Assembly (NCBI GenBank): GCA_021613535.1
Contig: CP075492.1
Location: 18,910,001-18,974,000 of the forward strand
Length of the DNA: 64,000 nt
Direction: 5' to 3'
Source: Adineta vaga
Taxonomy: Eukaryota; Rotifera
Shown: one piece after another, positions 45,901 to 54,898 of the stretch
Position numbering within the stretch: position 1 is the stretch's first letter
Layout: each line of letters begins with the position of its first letter
Position numbers and translations under genes: made by a program
The notes under the pieces: generated by a model
Seen by the model: the letters and a program-made list of their open reading frames with translations, nothing else
Told to the model about the DNA's origin: nothing
The model's database searches: none

Positions 45901-47641
45901 CATTTTTCGCAATAATAAGCGATAATATTTCTGATTCAGTATTGCATAAATATGCGAATGGTGGTCGTTGTACACGAATACGTTCAAAAGATACTAATTC
46001 ATCTTCTAAACTTGGACAATCTTTTGCTAAATTACCAACTGCAACAAATGATAAACATTTACTAGAATTTGATACACATATGTAACGATTAGAATCATTT
46101 AAATGACAAGCTGAATAGTTTTCATCTTCTCTAAAATAACAATCTGGAAAACCATCAACAAGACGATAATATGAAATACATTTCAACGATCGTGAACAAT
46201 GAAAAAGAGATGAATGTGAACAAGATAATTCAGTACCAATTGTTAAACATCGTTGAATAATATCTTTAAAATAAAATTCCATTTGGTGAAAATTCTGTAC
46301 ATTAGTTTTATTAACTAAATTCGAGATATGACAACATGTAAGATCATTATTGAATTCAACAGGATCAATTATTGGTAATAATCCAAGGCAACGTTGTGAA
46401 TTAAAACAAACATAATCTGGCATAACATTCTTTTCAAATTCTAAATTTGATCGATTGGTTAAATATATGAATTGAAAAAAGCCAAATAAATGAGGTTGTT
46501 CTGGAATGGCAATCCATAATGAAGAACAATGGGTTAACAATGATTCACATGAATTCATATTTATATTAATTGACATTGACCATGGACAATCATGTGATGA
46601 TATATTCGATGAAATACGAATTAAACAACGTAATGCTTGTCGACAATTAATTTCATGATCATCATCATCTGAAGTAAGTAGAATTTTAGTTGCTCCTAAA
46701 TGACGACCACTGTAACATTTATTGTTGAACGAATTAATCATATCAAAATGAACACATTGACCATCACCACATGATAAAGAATGAGGATATCGACAAGTAC
46801 GCTCTTCACATACAAATGTCGGAATACTGTTGCAACTTAATGTCAATTTTGTGTCGTTATATGATATCCTTAGATCAGTTTCATCACTTCCATCTAAACA
46901 ATCAACATTGGCTCTTCCATCATCTAAAAATATCAATGGAATACATTGACCACCATAATGACATCGATATTCATTTTGATTACATTCATTTATTTCCAAT
47001 TCTTCACAAAATTCTTCATCTTCTCCATCAATACAATCAAATTTTCCATCACAAATTTCACGCCAATCAAGACAAATAGATGATGAAACACGAGAACAAT
47101 TTGATAAAAATGGATAACATGTTATAATTTCCATATTTGAACATTGTTCAAATCTATTTGTAAATATAGAATTAACAATATCTTCAAATAGAATATCAGT
47201 TGTATCATAATTAAACTTATATTCACACATTGAACCAAACCATAATGATGAACAATTATAAAAATAATCATCTGTACTTCCATTATACTGTTCATATCGT
47301 TCTGCAATATCAATAGGAGCCATCCATGTAAGTAATTGTGTACTTGTCACACTTTGTTTTTTCAAGTCATTAAAATGAATTATCTGATAGTTGTTTCTAT
47401 CGAAACTATCGATTTCGTCTTGAATTTCATTGATATCTGGTCGTCGACAATATGGAATTAAGTGATAGAGATGAATGATTGGTTCGGTTGCTTCTCTGAT
47501 ATTGTCATAGAGAGAAGCATAGATGCAATCATAACCAGAATTCGAAACCTGTCGATTATTAGAATAATATAACGTAAATCGAGCATGAAGGATAGTATAT
47601 GATGCAAATAGTGAGAAAACTTGTATCAATATCATTGTCAA
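42902..47641 (-). CDS. LDLa/EGF-like giant 7TM receptor
   Basis: 1579 aa in one exon. After a signal peptide (about 1-20), six or seven LDL-receptor class A modules occupy much of residues 165-700, several with the calcium-binding acidic end intact (CDGKFDCIDGEDEEFC, DCLDGSDE, CDGRWNCHNGIDELNC) and some degenerate. EGF-like modules follow: CGNHGHCRNYANQELV with CDQGYSGRFC, NPCKNNGIC with CQEGYSGIRC, and NLCENNGQC with CEDCYYGDKC. The final 310 residues hold seven helices of a rhodopsin-like receptor: TM1 about 1270 (FIVKLSIIIITCLFILGF), TM3 end CVAIERTFTI (ER for DR), TM7 PVILHFFLFVWPSKKYMSEF (no NPxxY). Fusion of LDLa/EGF ectodomains to a 7TM domain is a recurring bdelloid architecture, related in concept to LDLa-bearing relaxin-type receptors. 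Adhesion or large-ligand sensing is plausible; ligand unknown. A 4.7-kb intronless frame is unusual next to its intron-rich neighbours. Confidence 0.9.
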   Translation of the reverse strand: MTMILIQVFSLFASYTILHARFTLYYSNNRQVSNSGYDCIYASLYDNIREATEPIIHLYHLIPYCRRPDINEIQDEIDSFDRNNYQIIHFNDLKKQSVTSTQLLTWMAPIDIAERYEQYNGSTDDYFYNCSSLWFGSMCEYKFNYDTTDILFEDIVNSIFTNRFEQCSNMEIITCYPFLSNCSRVSSSICLDWREICDGKFDCIDGEDEEFCEELEINECNQNEYRCHYGGQCIPLIFLDDGRANVDCLDGSDETDLRISYNDTKLTLSCNSIPTFVCEERTCRYPHSLSCGDGQCVHFDMINSFNNKCYSGRHLGATKILLTSDDDDHEINCRQALRCLIRISSNISSHDCPWSMSININMNSCESLLTHCSSLWIAIPEQPHLFGFFQFIYLTNRSNLEFEKNVMPDYVCFNSQRCLGLLPIIDPVEFNNDLTCCHISNLVNKTNVQNFHQMEFYFKDIIQRCLTIGTELSCSHSSLFHCSRSLKCISYYRLVDGFPDCYFREDENYSACHLNDSNRYICVSNSSKCLSFVAVGNLAKDCPSLEDELVSFERIRVQRPPFAYLCNTESEILSLIIAKNDEIHCEEWPCYTPYVQCDGRWNCHNGIDELNCPDTNCSQNEHYCQLLDKSAVLCLSIEYLFEKYINNCPRNKSSIYREIYFNNMTNINMSKYISWNKTKCITEDIICNRSHSLRSNFDDELCLYQRPLPVRTPRIDISSINSQTLCSTRRPGYPKSFVSPFASSLHLGFFPPSSVMDTFEGNLKKVHKTIPELKIVQSSYCNRGILINFRSNQSMIRSKCLCPPSYFGSQCQWQNQRISLTLRLSFHSSILVNIAFQLIIILIDEFEQILINHEQITFVPIRDCNTEFNIYLLYPHRSKHISKNYSIRIDIFNKINLIYYTSWYLTIPFKFLPVNRLSTELFIPEISTNQIKSCLLQCGNHGHCRNYANQELVDFCHCDQGYSGRFCNITEKCSCSNDSFCLSSSICICPIEKFGLQCYLKHKTCEISNNPCKNNGICIPNDDRINREKFTCLCQEGYSGIRCEISNSYINIQFDKKLIGTISSILIHFITIFNDKNHERVSTFKKIPFDQNIITLYIEQPFHILLIELINKQYYLTILREKFIHSENITTQLEINQQCYSIYELMNSTLLNYSQFHRVKYYPMICRQYKNIMCLYDDIYLCICDRYRFSNCFEFNHKVKYDCQKQNLCENNGQCFENNVTCPTKTICVCEDCYYGDKCQLSTKGFILSLDPILGYYIKPNISIYRQPFIVKLSIIIITCLFILGFISQLLSIITFMMKTPRLVGCGWYLLASSIVSLCLLIMLKIKFWILVSSQQARITNRSFLMFSCIITDASLKILLVTNDWLNACVAIERTFTILSGVHFNTKKRKQIAKRLILIVFLLIIITYIHDPLYRQLIDDYDTDEKRTWCFVRYSSSIDMYNFIINLFHFVIPVFINFIAAIIIILSAARSRFNVERSGIFIQHLKEQLRHHKHLLWGPCLIVLLSLPRLIIPFFSGCMKSPRDPWLFLISYFISFIPVILHFFLFVWPSKKYMSEFKKAVRQIIRWFHLTFMPNSNRI

Positions 47642-48126
47642 TGAAATTTGTGATTATATGAATAGTATTTTTTTAATGTTCTATTTCTTTTTTTTATGTA
47701 ACAGATGAACATCTGAATTAAGATAAGAGAGAATTTTTGAAGAATAAGTTAATGTTTATAGCATACTTTAATCTACTTTCATCAACGTTGACTTCCATTG
47801 TAATATAATTATTGTAACAGATGAATAGTTAACAGTTTTTTTCTTTGATAATCCGTATCTATGTAAGGTATATGAGCTAGAACTTTTCCATAGAATAGAA
47901 ATAGATTTTCTTTTATCTATATACGATTATACTTCACACAACGTGTTTTATTTTGATTTCTATTGATAATAATTCAAAATTCTGCATATATACATGACTC
48001 TGCTTACAAATTATATTTATGAGTAACAAGATCTAAAACTTTATCTATCAAAAATAATGACTAGAAAGTCGAATTAGACAGTCACTCGAACATGATCTGT
48101 GCCTTGAAAGTTGTTCTATGCAGAAA
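47642..48126. other. Intergenic, nothing seen
   Basis: AT-rich spacer upstream of the LDLa/7TM receptor start and downstream of the SDR stop. Confidence 0.4.
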
Positions 48127-48882
48127 TCAGATTTGTGCCGCACCTCCATCGACGAATAATTCGATGCCTGTCACATAGCTGCTATCGTCTGATGCAAGGA
48201 AAACTACAGGTTTAGCGATTTCATCAGGTGTACCAATGCGATTCATAGCTGTAGTACCTTTGACATAATCGACAAACGCTTTTTTTTCTTCTTCAGTGTT
48301 TCCGAAGCTTCTGAACATCGTTGTTTCGATGGGTCCTGGACTAACAGCATTGACTCGAATCTTGCGTTCTTTCAGATCAACTGTCCATGTACGAGCAAAA
48401 GATCGAACAGCAGCTTTCGTAGCACTGTAAACACTTGCACCAGCATTTGCTTTAACGGTAGCAGCTGATGCATTCAAAATAATCGATGCACCATCGGCAA
48501 GAATCGGCAATGCTTTCTGAACAGTGAACAGCAGTCCTTTTACATTGGCATTAATCATATCGTCGAAATGCTTCTCCGTAATTTGACCCAATGGTGCAGA
48601 TTCTACGGTTGCAGCATTAGCAAAGATAATATCTAAGCGACCACTTCTTGTTTTTATTAAGTCATACAACTTGTCAAGGTCTGCCAGATTAGATGCGTCA
48701 CCTTGTACTGCTGTCACATTTTTACTACCTATTTTTTTGATAGCTTCATCTAGTGCATTTTGACGTCGTCCAGTAATGTATACATGTTCTGCCCCTTCAA
48801 TGACGAACTGTTGAGCTGCAGCGAAACCAATACCATCAGAACCACCTGTAATAAGAGCAATTTTTCTATCAAGTTTACCCAT
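48127..48882 (-). CDS. Short-chain dehydrogenase/reductase, bacterial-like
   Basis: 251 aa, single exon, classical SDR. The NAD(P)-binding TGGSDGIG is at residues 12-19, the NADP-type TGRR at 37-40, and FANAA at 88-92 stands for NNAG. The catalytic positions are Asn about 111, Ser139 (NASA), Tyr152 and Lys156 (YSATK). The family ends RVNAVSPGPIETTMF and SSYVTGIELFVDGG. It should act as a soluble NADP(H)-dependent oxidoreductase; the substrate cannot be told. The sequence is visibly less AT-rich than its neighbours, lacks introns and reads like bacterial glucose/oxoacyl-type SDRs, so horizontal acquisition is likely. The basic pair after TG (RR) favours NADP over NAD. Confidence 0.93.
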   Translation of the reverse strand: MGKLDRKIALITGGSDGIGFAAAQQFVIEGAEHVYITGRRQNALDEAIKKIGSKNVTAVQGDASNLADLDKLYDLIKTRSGRLDIIFANAATVESAPLGQITEKHFDDMINANVKGLLFTVQKALPILADGASIILNASAATVKANAGASVYSATKAAVRSFARTWTVDLKERKIRVNAVSPGPIETTMFRSFGNTEEEKKAFVDYVKGTTAMNRIGTPDEIAKPVVFLASDDSSYVTGIELFVDGGAAQI

Positions 48883-50158
48883 TTCGATGAATCGGAAAGC
48901 AATTACGAGTAGTTGTTTTCACTTTGTTTATATACGTAAAAAATCTTAACTGTTCTATTCTATATATGCGTGTATATAAATGTGACGCTGTTCTCTTTCG
49001 TCGTATATAATGACACAGCATTTTTTCGTCGTCATCATTATGACGAAGCATTATTTTCCTTGCACGATGAAAAAGTACGACCTCCAAAAAAGAAAACGTA
49101 AATTATTTTTATTTAATATTTTTTCTCTTATATTCTGGTACAATTATGGACCTGTTAAGAGAGTACACAATGAAAATAGCATTTCTTTCAACAACTTGCA
49201 TCTTTTCATGATAACGAAGATTCATATTTCGATCTTTATAGCAGTTCTGATGATGATCATGATAATGATCAAACTTTTCTCAACTTCATCAGATATTGAG
49301 GAATTAAGTGATTGTCTATAAGATTCTATCATTGTTCACTACAGCAGTTAATAAAACTAATAAAATAATTGTAAACTAATTCAATTATATTTCTAAAAAA
49401 GTGAATATTCCTATTAGAAGATCCGAGATCTTTTATTACGAGGGAATATTTGTTAATAAATATAATTTCAAAAAACCGCATTGAAAAGAAGATCATCATA
49501 TTCAAAATAATCTGTTTATACATTTTGAATTCTATTATAAAAAGAAAGAATGTTTATATCAAACACTTCATCGATTAATTATATTATTTCAATTTATATT
49601 CGAATTCAATATTTTACAAAATAACGTTCTATTTTAATATAAATATTTAACATAAATTACATCTTGATATTAATCAGTACAAAAAGAAAATTGTTATTTT
49701 CATAAATAATAAAATGAGAATATTTTTCTGATTATTATTGTTCTTTAAAGTTCTTTACTTTATCATGAATACATTATTTTTTAATTATAGAAAATAAAAT
49801 ACTTAATCTAAAATCCGCTACTGGCAAGTTTCTATCAGACAAGAGATAAATGCAATATTTTAATTATATTCTAGAATTTTATGATATATTTTCTACCCTT
49901 GAGATGGTTATTTAATTGAAAAAATATTGACTGCACTGAATTTATAGCTACAGACGTTAAAAGAATATTGAATCAAACGAAAGTCTAAAGGTTATTATAA
50001 AATTGATGTCTTCAAACAACTTTAAATACTAAATGAGAAAATTCTTCATACGTTAATATTATTTAAAAGTATTTAATCTCCAAGAAAAATGTTTCTCAAA
50101 TATATTTTTAAAACATATCAATTCATTTTCTTTTAGATTTACTAGCATATAAAAAAAC
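48883..50158. other. AT-rich intergenic, no supported gene
   Basis: About 1.3 kb between divergent SDR and GPCR. A weak open stretch at 49010-49321 has an alternative frame encoding an Asp-rich segment (DLYSSSDDDHDNDQTF), possibly a relic. It is not supported as a gene. Confidence 0.4.
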
Positions 50159-51082
50159 ATGTCGAATTTAACATCAACATTACCATCTATACTCAATATA
50201 CTTCAAGAACAATTAACATATATTATTCTTCCAATTTATGCTTTTCTTGGTATATTTGGTAATATTTTTTGTATTATCTATTTCTTACAAAAATCTCAAC
50301 GTTCAAGTTCATGTGCATTTTACCTTTTACTTGCTGCCATTATAAATATGTTTGCTCTTACATTTGGTGTTACAACAAATATTTTGAATCTTCGGAAACC
50401 AATAATAACAACATTTCTTATCTATTGTAAATTACGTATGTATACTAATCATACATCATTATTTATTGGAAGAATGCTCACAGTTTTGGCATCAATTGAT
50501 ATATATACAATGACTTCTCAAAATCGTACTTGTCGAATGTTTAGTCAACGATCAAATGCTATTAAATGTTCCATTGGTATTATTATCTCTTGTCCTTTAA
50601 TTGCTATTCATATGCCAATTATGACTACAAGTATTGCTAATCAATGTGTAATGCCAGGTATATATTCATTGATATTCTCGATTTATCAAATGTTAATTGC
50701 TGGTATTATACCACCATTATTAATGATTATATTTAGTTGTCTTGCGTATTCAAATTTACAAAAATTGAATATGCGACAGAATTCTACAATAAAACGGCAA
50801 CATTTACGTATGGTAACAACTCAAATTATTGTTTATATTATTTCAGCAGAATTTGTACCAATTATGACACTTTATAGGCAATTAACATCAAATATAACAG
50901 ACAAAAGTCAAGATAGAAAATCTATTGAAACATTTATTAGCTTTATTGCATCGATTTTACTTCTATATCTTAACACATGGGCAGCATTTTTCATCTATTA
51001 TGCAACATCTTCAAATTTTCGAATGGTTTTTATCCAAATTTTTAAAAAGAACAATCGAATTGAACCATTAGAAATGACATAA
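50159..51082 (+). CDS. Rhodopsin-like GPCR, bdelloid orphan type, degenerate DRY
   Basis: 307 aa, single exon. TM1 has IYAFLGIFGNIFCIIYF; SSSCAFYLLLAAIINM precedes and includes TM2. The TM3 end reads LASIDIYTMTS, so the Arg of DRY is lost. Loop 2 has NQCVMPG. TM6 is IYIISAEFVPIM and TM7 is LLYLNTWAAFFIYYATSSNFR. All seven helices are present. Loss of the Arg means G-protein coupling may be altered. It is a diverged relative of the neighbouring receptors. Confidence 0.85.
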   Translation: MSNLTSTLPSILNILQEQLTYIILPIYAFLGIFGNIFCIIYFLQKSQRSSSCAFYLLLAAIINMFALTFGVTTNILNLRKPIITTFLIYCKLRMYTNHTSLFIGRMLTVLASIDIYTMTSQNRTCRMFSQRSNAIKCSIGIIISCPLIAIHMPIMTTSIANQCVMPGIYSLIFSIYQMLIAGIIPPLLMIIFSCLAYSNLQKLNMRQNSTIKRQHLRMVTTQIIVYIISAEFVPIMTLYRQLTSNITDKSQDRKSIETFISFIASILLLYLNTWAAFFIYYATSSNFRMVFIQIFKKNNRIEPLEMT

Positions 51083-51197
51083 ATTGGAAAGACTTATTCC
51101 ATTAAATCACAATCATTCCAAGGATAGCTGATGATTTAATATATTCGACACGATTCAGTTTTTTTTTTTGAAATATTGATTTGTATCATGTATTTAC

Positions 51198-51309
51198 CAG
51201 CAGTGTCACATTACCGCGTTTTTGAGACGCACCCTCATCTCTCACTGGAGATCAGCTCATCTTCTGAGAGAGATGAGGATGCATCCCCGATCTCCAAGAT
51301 ATGTGACAC
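51198..51309. repeat. Palindromic element with GTGTCACAT ends
   Basis: The outer ends GTGTCACATTAC and ATATGTGACAC are inverted, and the inner arms GACGCACCCTCATCTCTC and GAGAGATGAGGATGCATC pair again. A related right half (CCCGATCTGCGGGATATG then TGACACCAC) occurs at about 54838-54867. The element is about 110 bp and lies just beyond the 3' ends of two convergent GPCR genes. Confidence 0.7.
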
Positions 51310-51420
51310 CACTCTTCTAATTGAATTTCGTTTATATTTTAACCATCTTTATTTATTAGAATATAAGAATGTAGATGAAATAAAAACACTCACACTGTTC
51401 CGCACCGAAATTTCTCAAGA

Positions 51421-52478
51421 TTATTCTTGTTCTGCTAGAGATATATTTGAAGGTGCATTATAAGGATGAACTGTATTGTAATTCGATACAAATATTCGTT
51501 TTATTGATTTCCAACATTTCTTTATTAGAAAATATTTCACTTGACTACGATATCGTGATGATGTTATTAAAAATATATAGAAATTACACTAAAATAGAAA
51601 AAATTATTCAAATATATTAATTACAATAAATAACTTACTGAATATGCCCAGAGAATTAATGATGCAACAATTGCAGAAATTAATTGAGAAATTGAATATA
51701 AAAGTATATTAACTGGAGATATAATAACATTTAATGAATATACTCGAAATATTGTATAAGGTGATATAAAAATAACAAAAATACTAACACGTACAATAAT
51801 CATTGCTGTCATTTGTTGATCTAAACGTCTTCTTCGAATAGAAATTTGTCTTCGAATAAGATGACGAACATTTTTATAAGCTAAAAGAGCAAATAAAGAT
51901 GAAATAAATATTGGAATAAGACCATTTAAAAATATATAATAAACAAAAGCATAATAGTCTTTTAAACTTTGATTAATTATAATACAACCATATACAGGAA
52001 TAATATTATAAAATATAATATAAGGTATACTATGTAGAATCCATATAATTATTGTTATAAGAACTAAATATCGTGCAAGTTTTATTGTACTTAATTTTCT
52101 TAAATAAAATCGATGATTTGTTGATAAATATTGATCTAATGCTTCAAAACATACAACAGAACCAATCATAAGTCGACTTGGTTGACCGAATAATGTTTTA
52201 GTTTTACACCAGAATAAAGATTTAAGTGATGGATCATTTCCTGATATTGTTTGATAAATTTGAGGAAGAAAATAAAATAAAAGAATTGAATTACTTAAAT
52301 GAGATTCTACAATTAAGTAAAAGGCACAAGAATTACCACGAAAAAGTTTTAATTTACTAAATACTAATAAATTTAAAGTATTACCAATCAATCCAAAAAT
52401 AAATATGATATAATTCACATATAAAGTATATTTTTGTGAAATATCAAGTAGATAAATAGCAATGGATGAAGTAGACAT
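51421..52478 (-). CDS. Rhodopsin-like GPCR, bdelloid orphan type
   Basis: Exons 52478-51639 and 51588-51421 join in phase 0 across a 50-bp GTAAGT...TTTAG intron; 335 aa. The start is ATG at 52478 (MSTSSIAIYLLD). TM1 has FIFGLIGNTLNLLVFSK; SCAFYLIVESHLSNS marks TM2. TM3 ends VVCFEALDQYLST, replacing DRY by LDQ. The third loop is basic (RHLIRRQISIRRRRLDQQ). TM7 is split by the intron (SLILWAYS joined to CNFYIFLITSSRYR). The cytoplasmic tail ends ISLAEQE. Without the splice the protein would stop inside TM7, so the intron is well supported. Confidence 0.87.
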
Positions 52479-53164
52479 TTTAATTTTCAACTATATGAGT
52501 TAGATCTCGAGAATGAAAATATAACTGTTTTTATTCTCTTTGTAATTTTAATATATTTTATGAATAATATACGCAGAAAATAAAATGTGACAGAACAAGA
52601 TGAAATGATTGACATCTAAAGATTAATCAAAAGAATTAAAGCTAAAACAGCTAAAAGAACAACTAAGTAATGGAATTACAAAATCCATAGTTGAATTTCT
52701 GAATATATATGTATATAAACTCAATACTTATGTCCTGTCAAATCATCAGCAATATTCTGATGTCTTTTTTTTTCATTCAACGGTGAAGGTGAAGATGATG
52801 GTACATCTGAAGAATAGATATTCATCATCAAAATCAATCTACTTCTCTGCTATTAAGTAAAATACATATATAAAAAGACTATTATTAAATATTTGTTAAT
52901 ATTCAAACAAATTCTCTTCTATGTATTGATCGTTTCAGAATCGATTGTGATGTTTTGTATAAGAAATTATTCAATTTTGTTATATTCAACACTGTAATTA
53001 AAGTAAGTGAGTGGCTATGAACGTGAGCGCAAAAACGAGATCGACACCCCCAAAAGCATCATAATCCGAAGCTAAGACTGACGTCAACACTTGGATTTGG
53101 ATTAACAAACCGACAGTGTAAGAGACAATAGTCAGAAATTTCTAAAGAGTAGCATCCTCATTCA

Positions 53165-53221
53165 TCTTGAGGATGTGAGTATGTTTCCATTTAGAGATAG
53201 TCCATATTCACACCCATACTG
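53165..53221. repeat. Telomere-like hairpin
   Basis: The left arm CTTGAGGATGTGAGTATG and the right arm CATATTCACACCCATAC are separated by about 17 bp. Confidence 0.6.
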
Positions 53222-53282
53222 ATCTCTGTAGCTTGAAATGATTAGCAGATAATACGAAAAAAACGACCTAAATTCTATTTTG

Positions 53283-53345
53283 AAGATGGTGGTTAGGATG
53301 TGTGTATGGATAGAGAGAAGACAAAATCACACCGACACCTTCGAC
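53283..53345. repeat. Telomere-like hairpin, degenerate
   Basis: GATGGTGGTTAGGATGTGTG on the left pairs imperfectly with CACACCGACACCTTCG on the right. Confidence 0.45.
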
Positions 53346-53507
53346 GAGAATAACTTTCCAATACAATACAAATCATGAGGATGTACAGTAAGATTTAAAT
53401 TCCGGAACGTCAGAAATATGTATTTTATTTTGAAAAGAGAAATACAATGATTATACATAAAACTATCTATTTCAATGAAAATACGAGAAAAAAAACATAT
53501 GATATGA

Positions 53508-53876
53508 TTATTTATTCGGATCGATTGATTTAATATTTCTATCATCAATAATAAATAACCAATCAAGTTCAACACCATTAACATTATTAAACGGAGCATT
53601 CAGTTCTTGTATCTGTTCATTTGTTCGATTAACTTCAATTGTTCGAATTGTTTGACGTACATGAAATGAACCCATATTAAATTCTTCTTCATCAATTTTT
53701 ATTTGAGTATCTTTTGGTAATTGAAATTCTACACGTCGTTCATGAATATGTTCATCTTCAGTACGAATTGATTCATATAAAATTCGTACAAAAACATTAC
53801 TATTTGATTTATTTAGTATTGTACATCCGTGAACTAAACATGGTGCAGCACGTCCGATCAAACCAGTTGGCATCAT
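53508..53876 (-). CDS. Small hypothetical protein
   Basis: 122 aa starting MMPTGLIGRAAPCLVHGCTI, with no signal peptide or membrane helix. It is predicted to be beta-rich (SNVFVRILYES, RRVEFQLPKDTQIKIDEEEF, GSFHVRQTIRTIEVNR) and ends with an acidic, aromatic strand (ELDWLFIIDDRNIK). Codon use and length of the open frame in AT-rich DNA make it a credible single-exon gene. I do not recognise a family. Confidence 0.55.
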   Translation of the reverse strand: MMPTGLIGRAAPCLVHGCTILNKSNSNVFVRILYESIRTEDEHIHERRVEFQLPKDTQIKIDEEEFNMGSFHVRQTIRTIEVNRTNEQIQELNAPFNNVNGVELDWLFIIDDRNIKSIDPNK

Positions 53877-54898
53877 ATATCGGTTTTTGTATGTTATTTC
53901 AGTTCGATTGCACGAGAAAATGAAGTAGAAAGAGGAAAAAAAGAAACATATATCACTAATTTATTTGTTTAGTAACATTTAATGGAAGAAAGAGAACAGA
54001 AATGTAAGAGAAAAACGATATACCGACAGTTTTTAACACATATAACGATTCTTTAGATGAAAAACATGTGGAGACGTATAGTCTATTTAGAATCAATATA
54101 TTCTAATCGATAAAAGGTAAATGAATATGAATAGAATTTGTTGATGTTCTATAATGTGTTGAAAAACAAATCATTGAAATTCAATTTATTGTTTATTTAC
54201 TAATCTTGACGGTGTCGATGAGTTGCAATTCGAGAAAAGACAATATTGAAGTCTTATTTGTATATTCATTCAAGATTTTGATACAATCTGATGAGCTTTG
54301 TAGCTGTACACATCTTTGTTTTCAGTAAAATTGAAATCTTTCATTCAAATCCACAATCTGGAGATGAAGCATGAGAAATCAAAGTTTGATGAGATATTCT
54401 AGAATTACTTTTACTGTCAATCTGCATAGACAGAAATACACGCTTTTGGAAAAAAAACAACAACAAAACGACAATCCAGCATCGATTTCTCACGAAGAAT
54501 AAATGTAATATTTGATTTGCTTGGATCGATATTGATACAACTATGATAATATGCTGATGAATCAAATAACAAAAAAATTCATGGACGTGTTAGACAATTC
54601 TTTTGAGTTCTCACTTCGAGAAAATCTGATAGTTGATCAGATAGAATAAGTAAAATATGTCAAATGATCGATTCAAATGCTTTTCATGTGTTTATAGAAA
54701 TATAAAATAGGTACTTCAGCGCGTTAAACAAGACAAAATCTCAATTGATAAAAGTAGCGCAACTAGCGACGAAAGGTTCTCAATTGTCAAATCGCATCTT
54801 GAGGACGTCGGTGAAGATACGAGACATCTCTAACATTCCCGATCTGCGGGATATGTGACACCACGCACATATTTTCTCTTTTTCACAAACTGATACAC
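53877..54898. other. Intergenic, no gene
   Basis: AT-rich. The right end (54780-54867) contains a half-copy of the GTGTCACAT palindromic repeat found at 51198-51309, directly upstream of the pentapeptide gene. Confidence 0.45.

Larger units (their letters stand above)
52479..53507. other. Intergenic with two telomere-like hairpins
   Basis: No gene; the hairpins at 53165-53221 and 53283-53345 are the only clear structures. Confidence 0.5.

Noticed and set aside
46771-47079. Plus-strand His/Asp-rich ORF
   Set aside because: Antisense shadow of LDLa cysteine/aspartate codons in the 7TM receptor gene.
49010-49321. Plus-strand ORF of 103 codons between SDR and GPCR
   Set aside because: Low complexity, no recognisable domain. 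An alternative frame is equally plausible as a relic.
51176-51463. Plus-strand ORF of 95 codons
   Set aside because: It is antisense to the second exon of the GPCR ending at 51421 and runs through a palindromic repeat.
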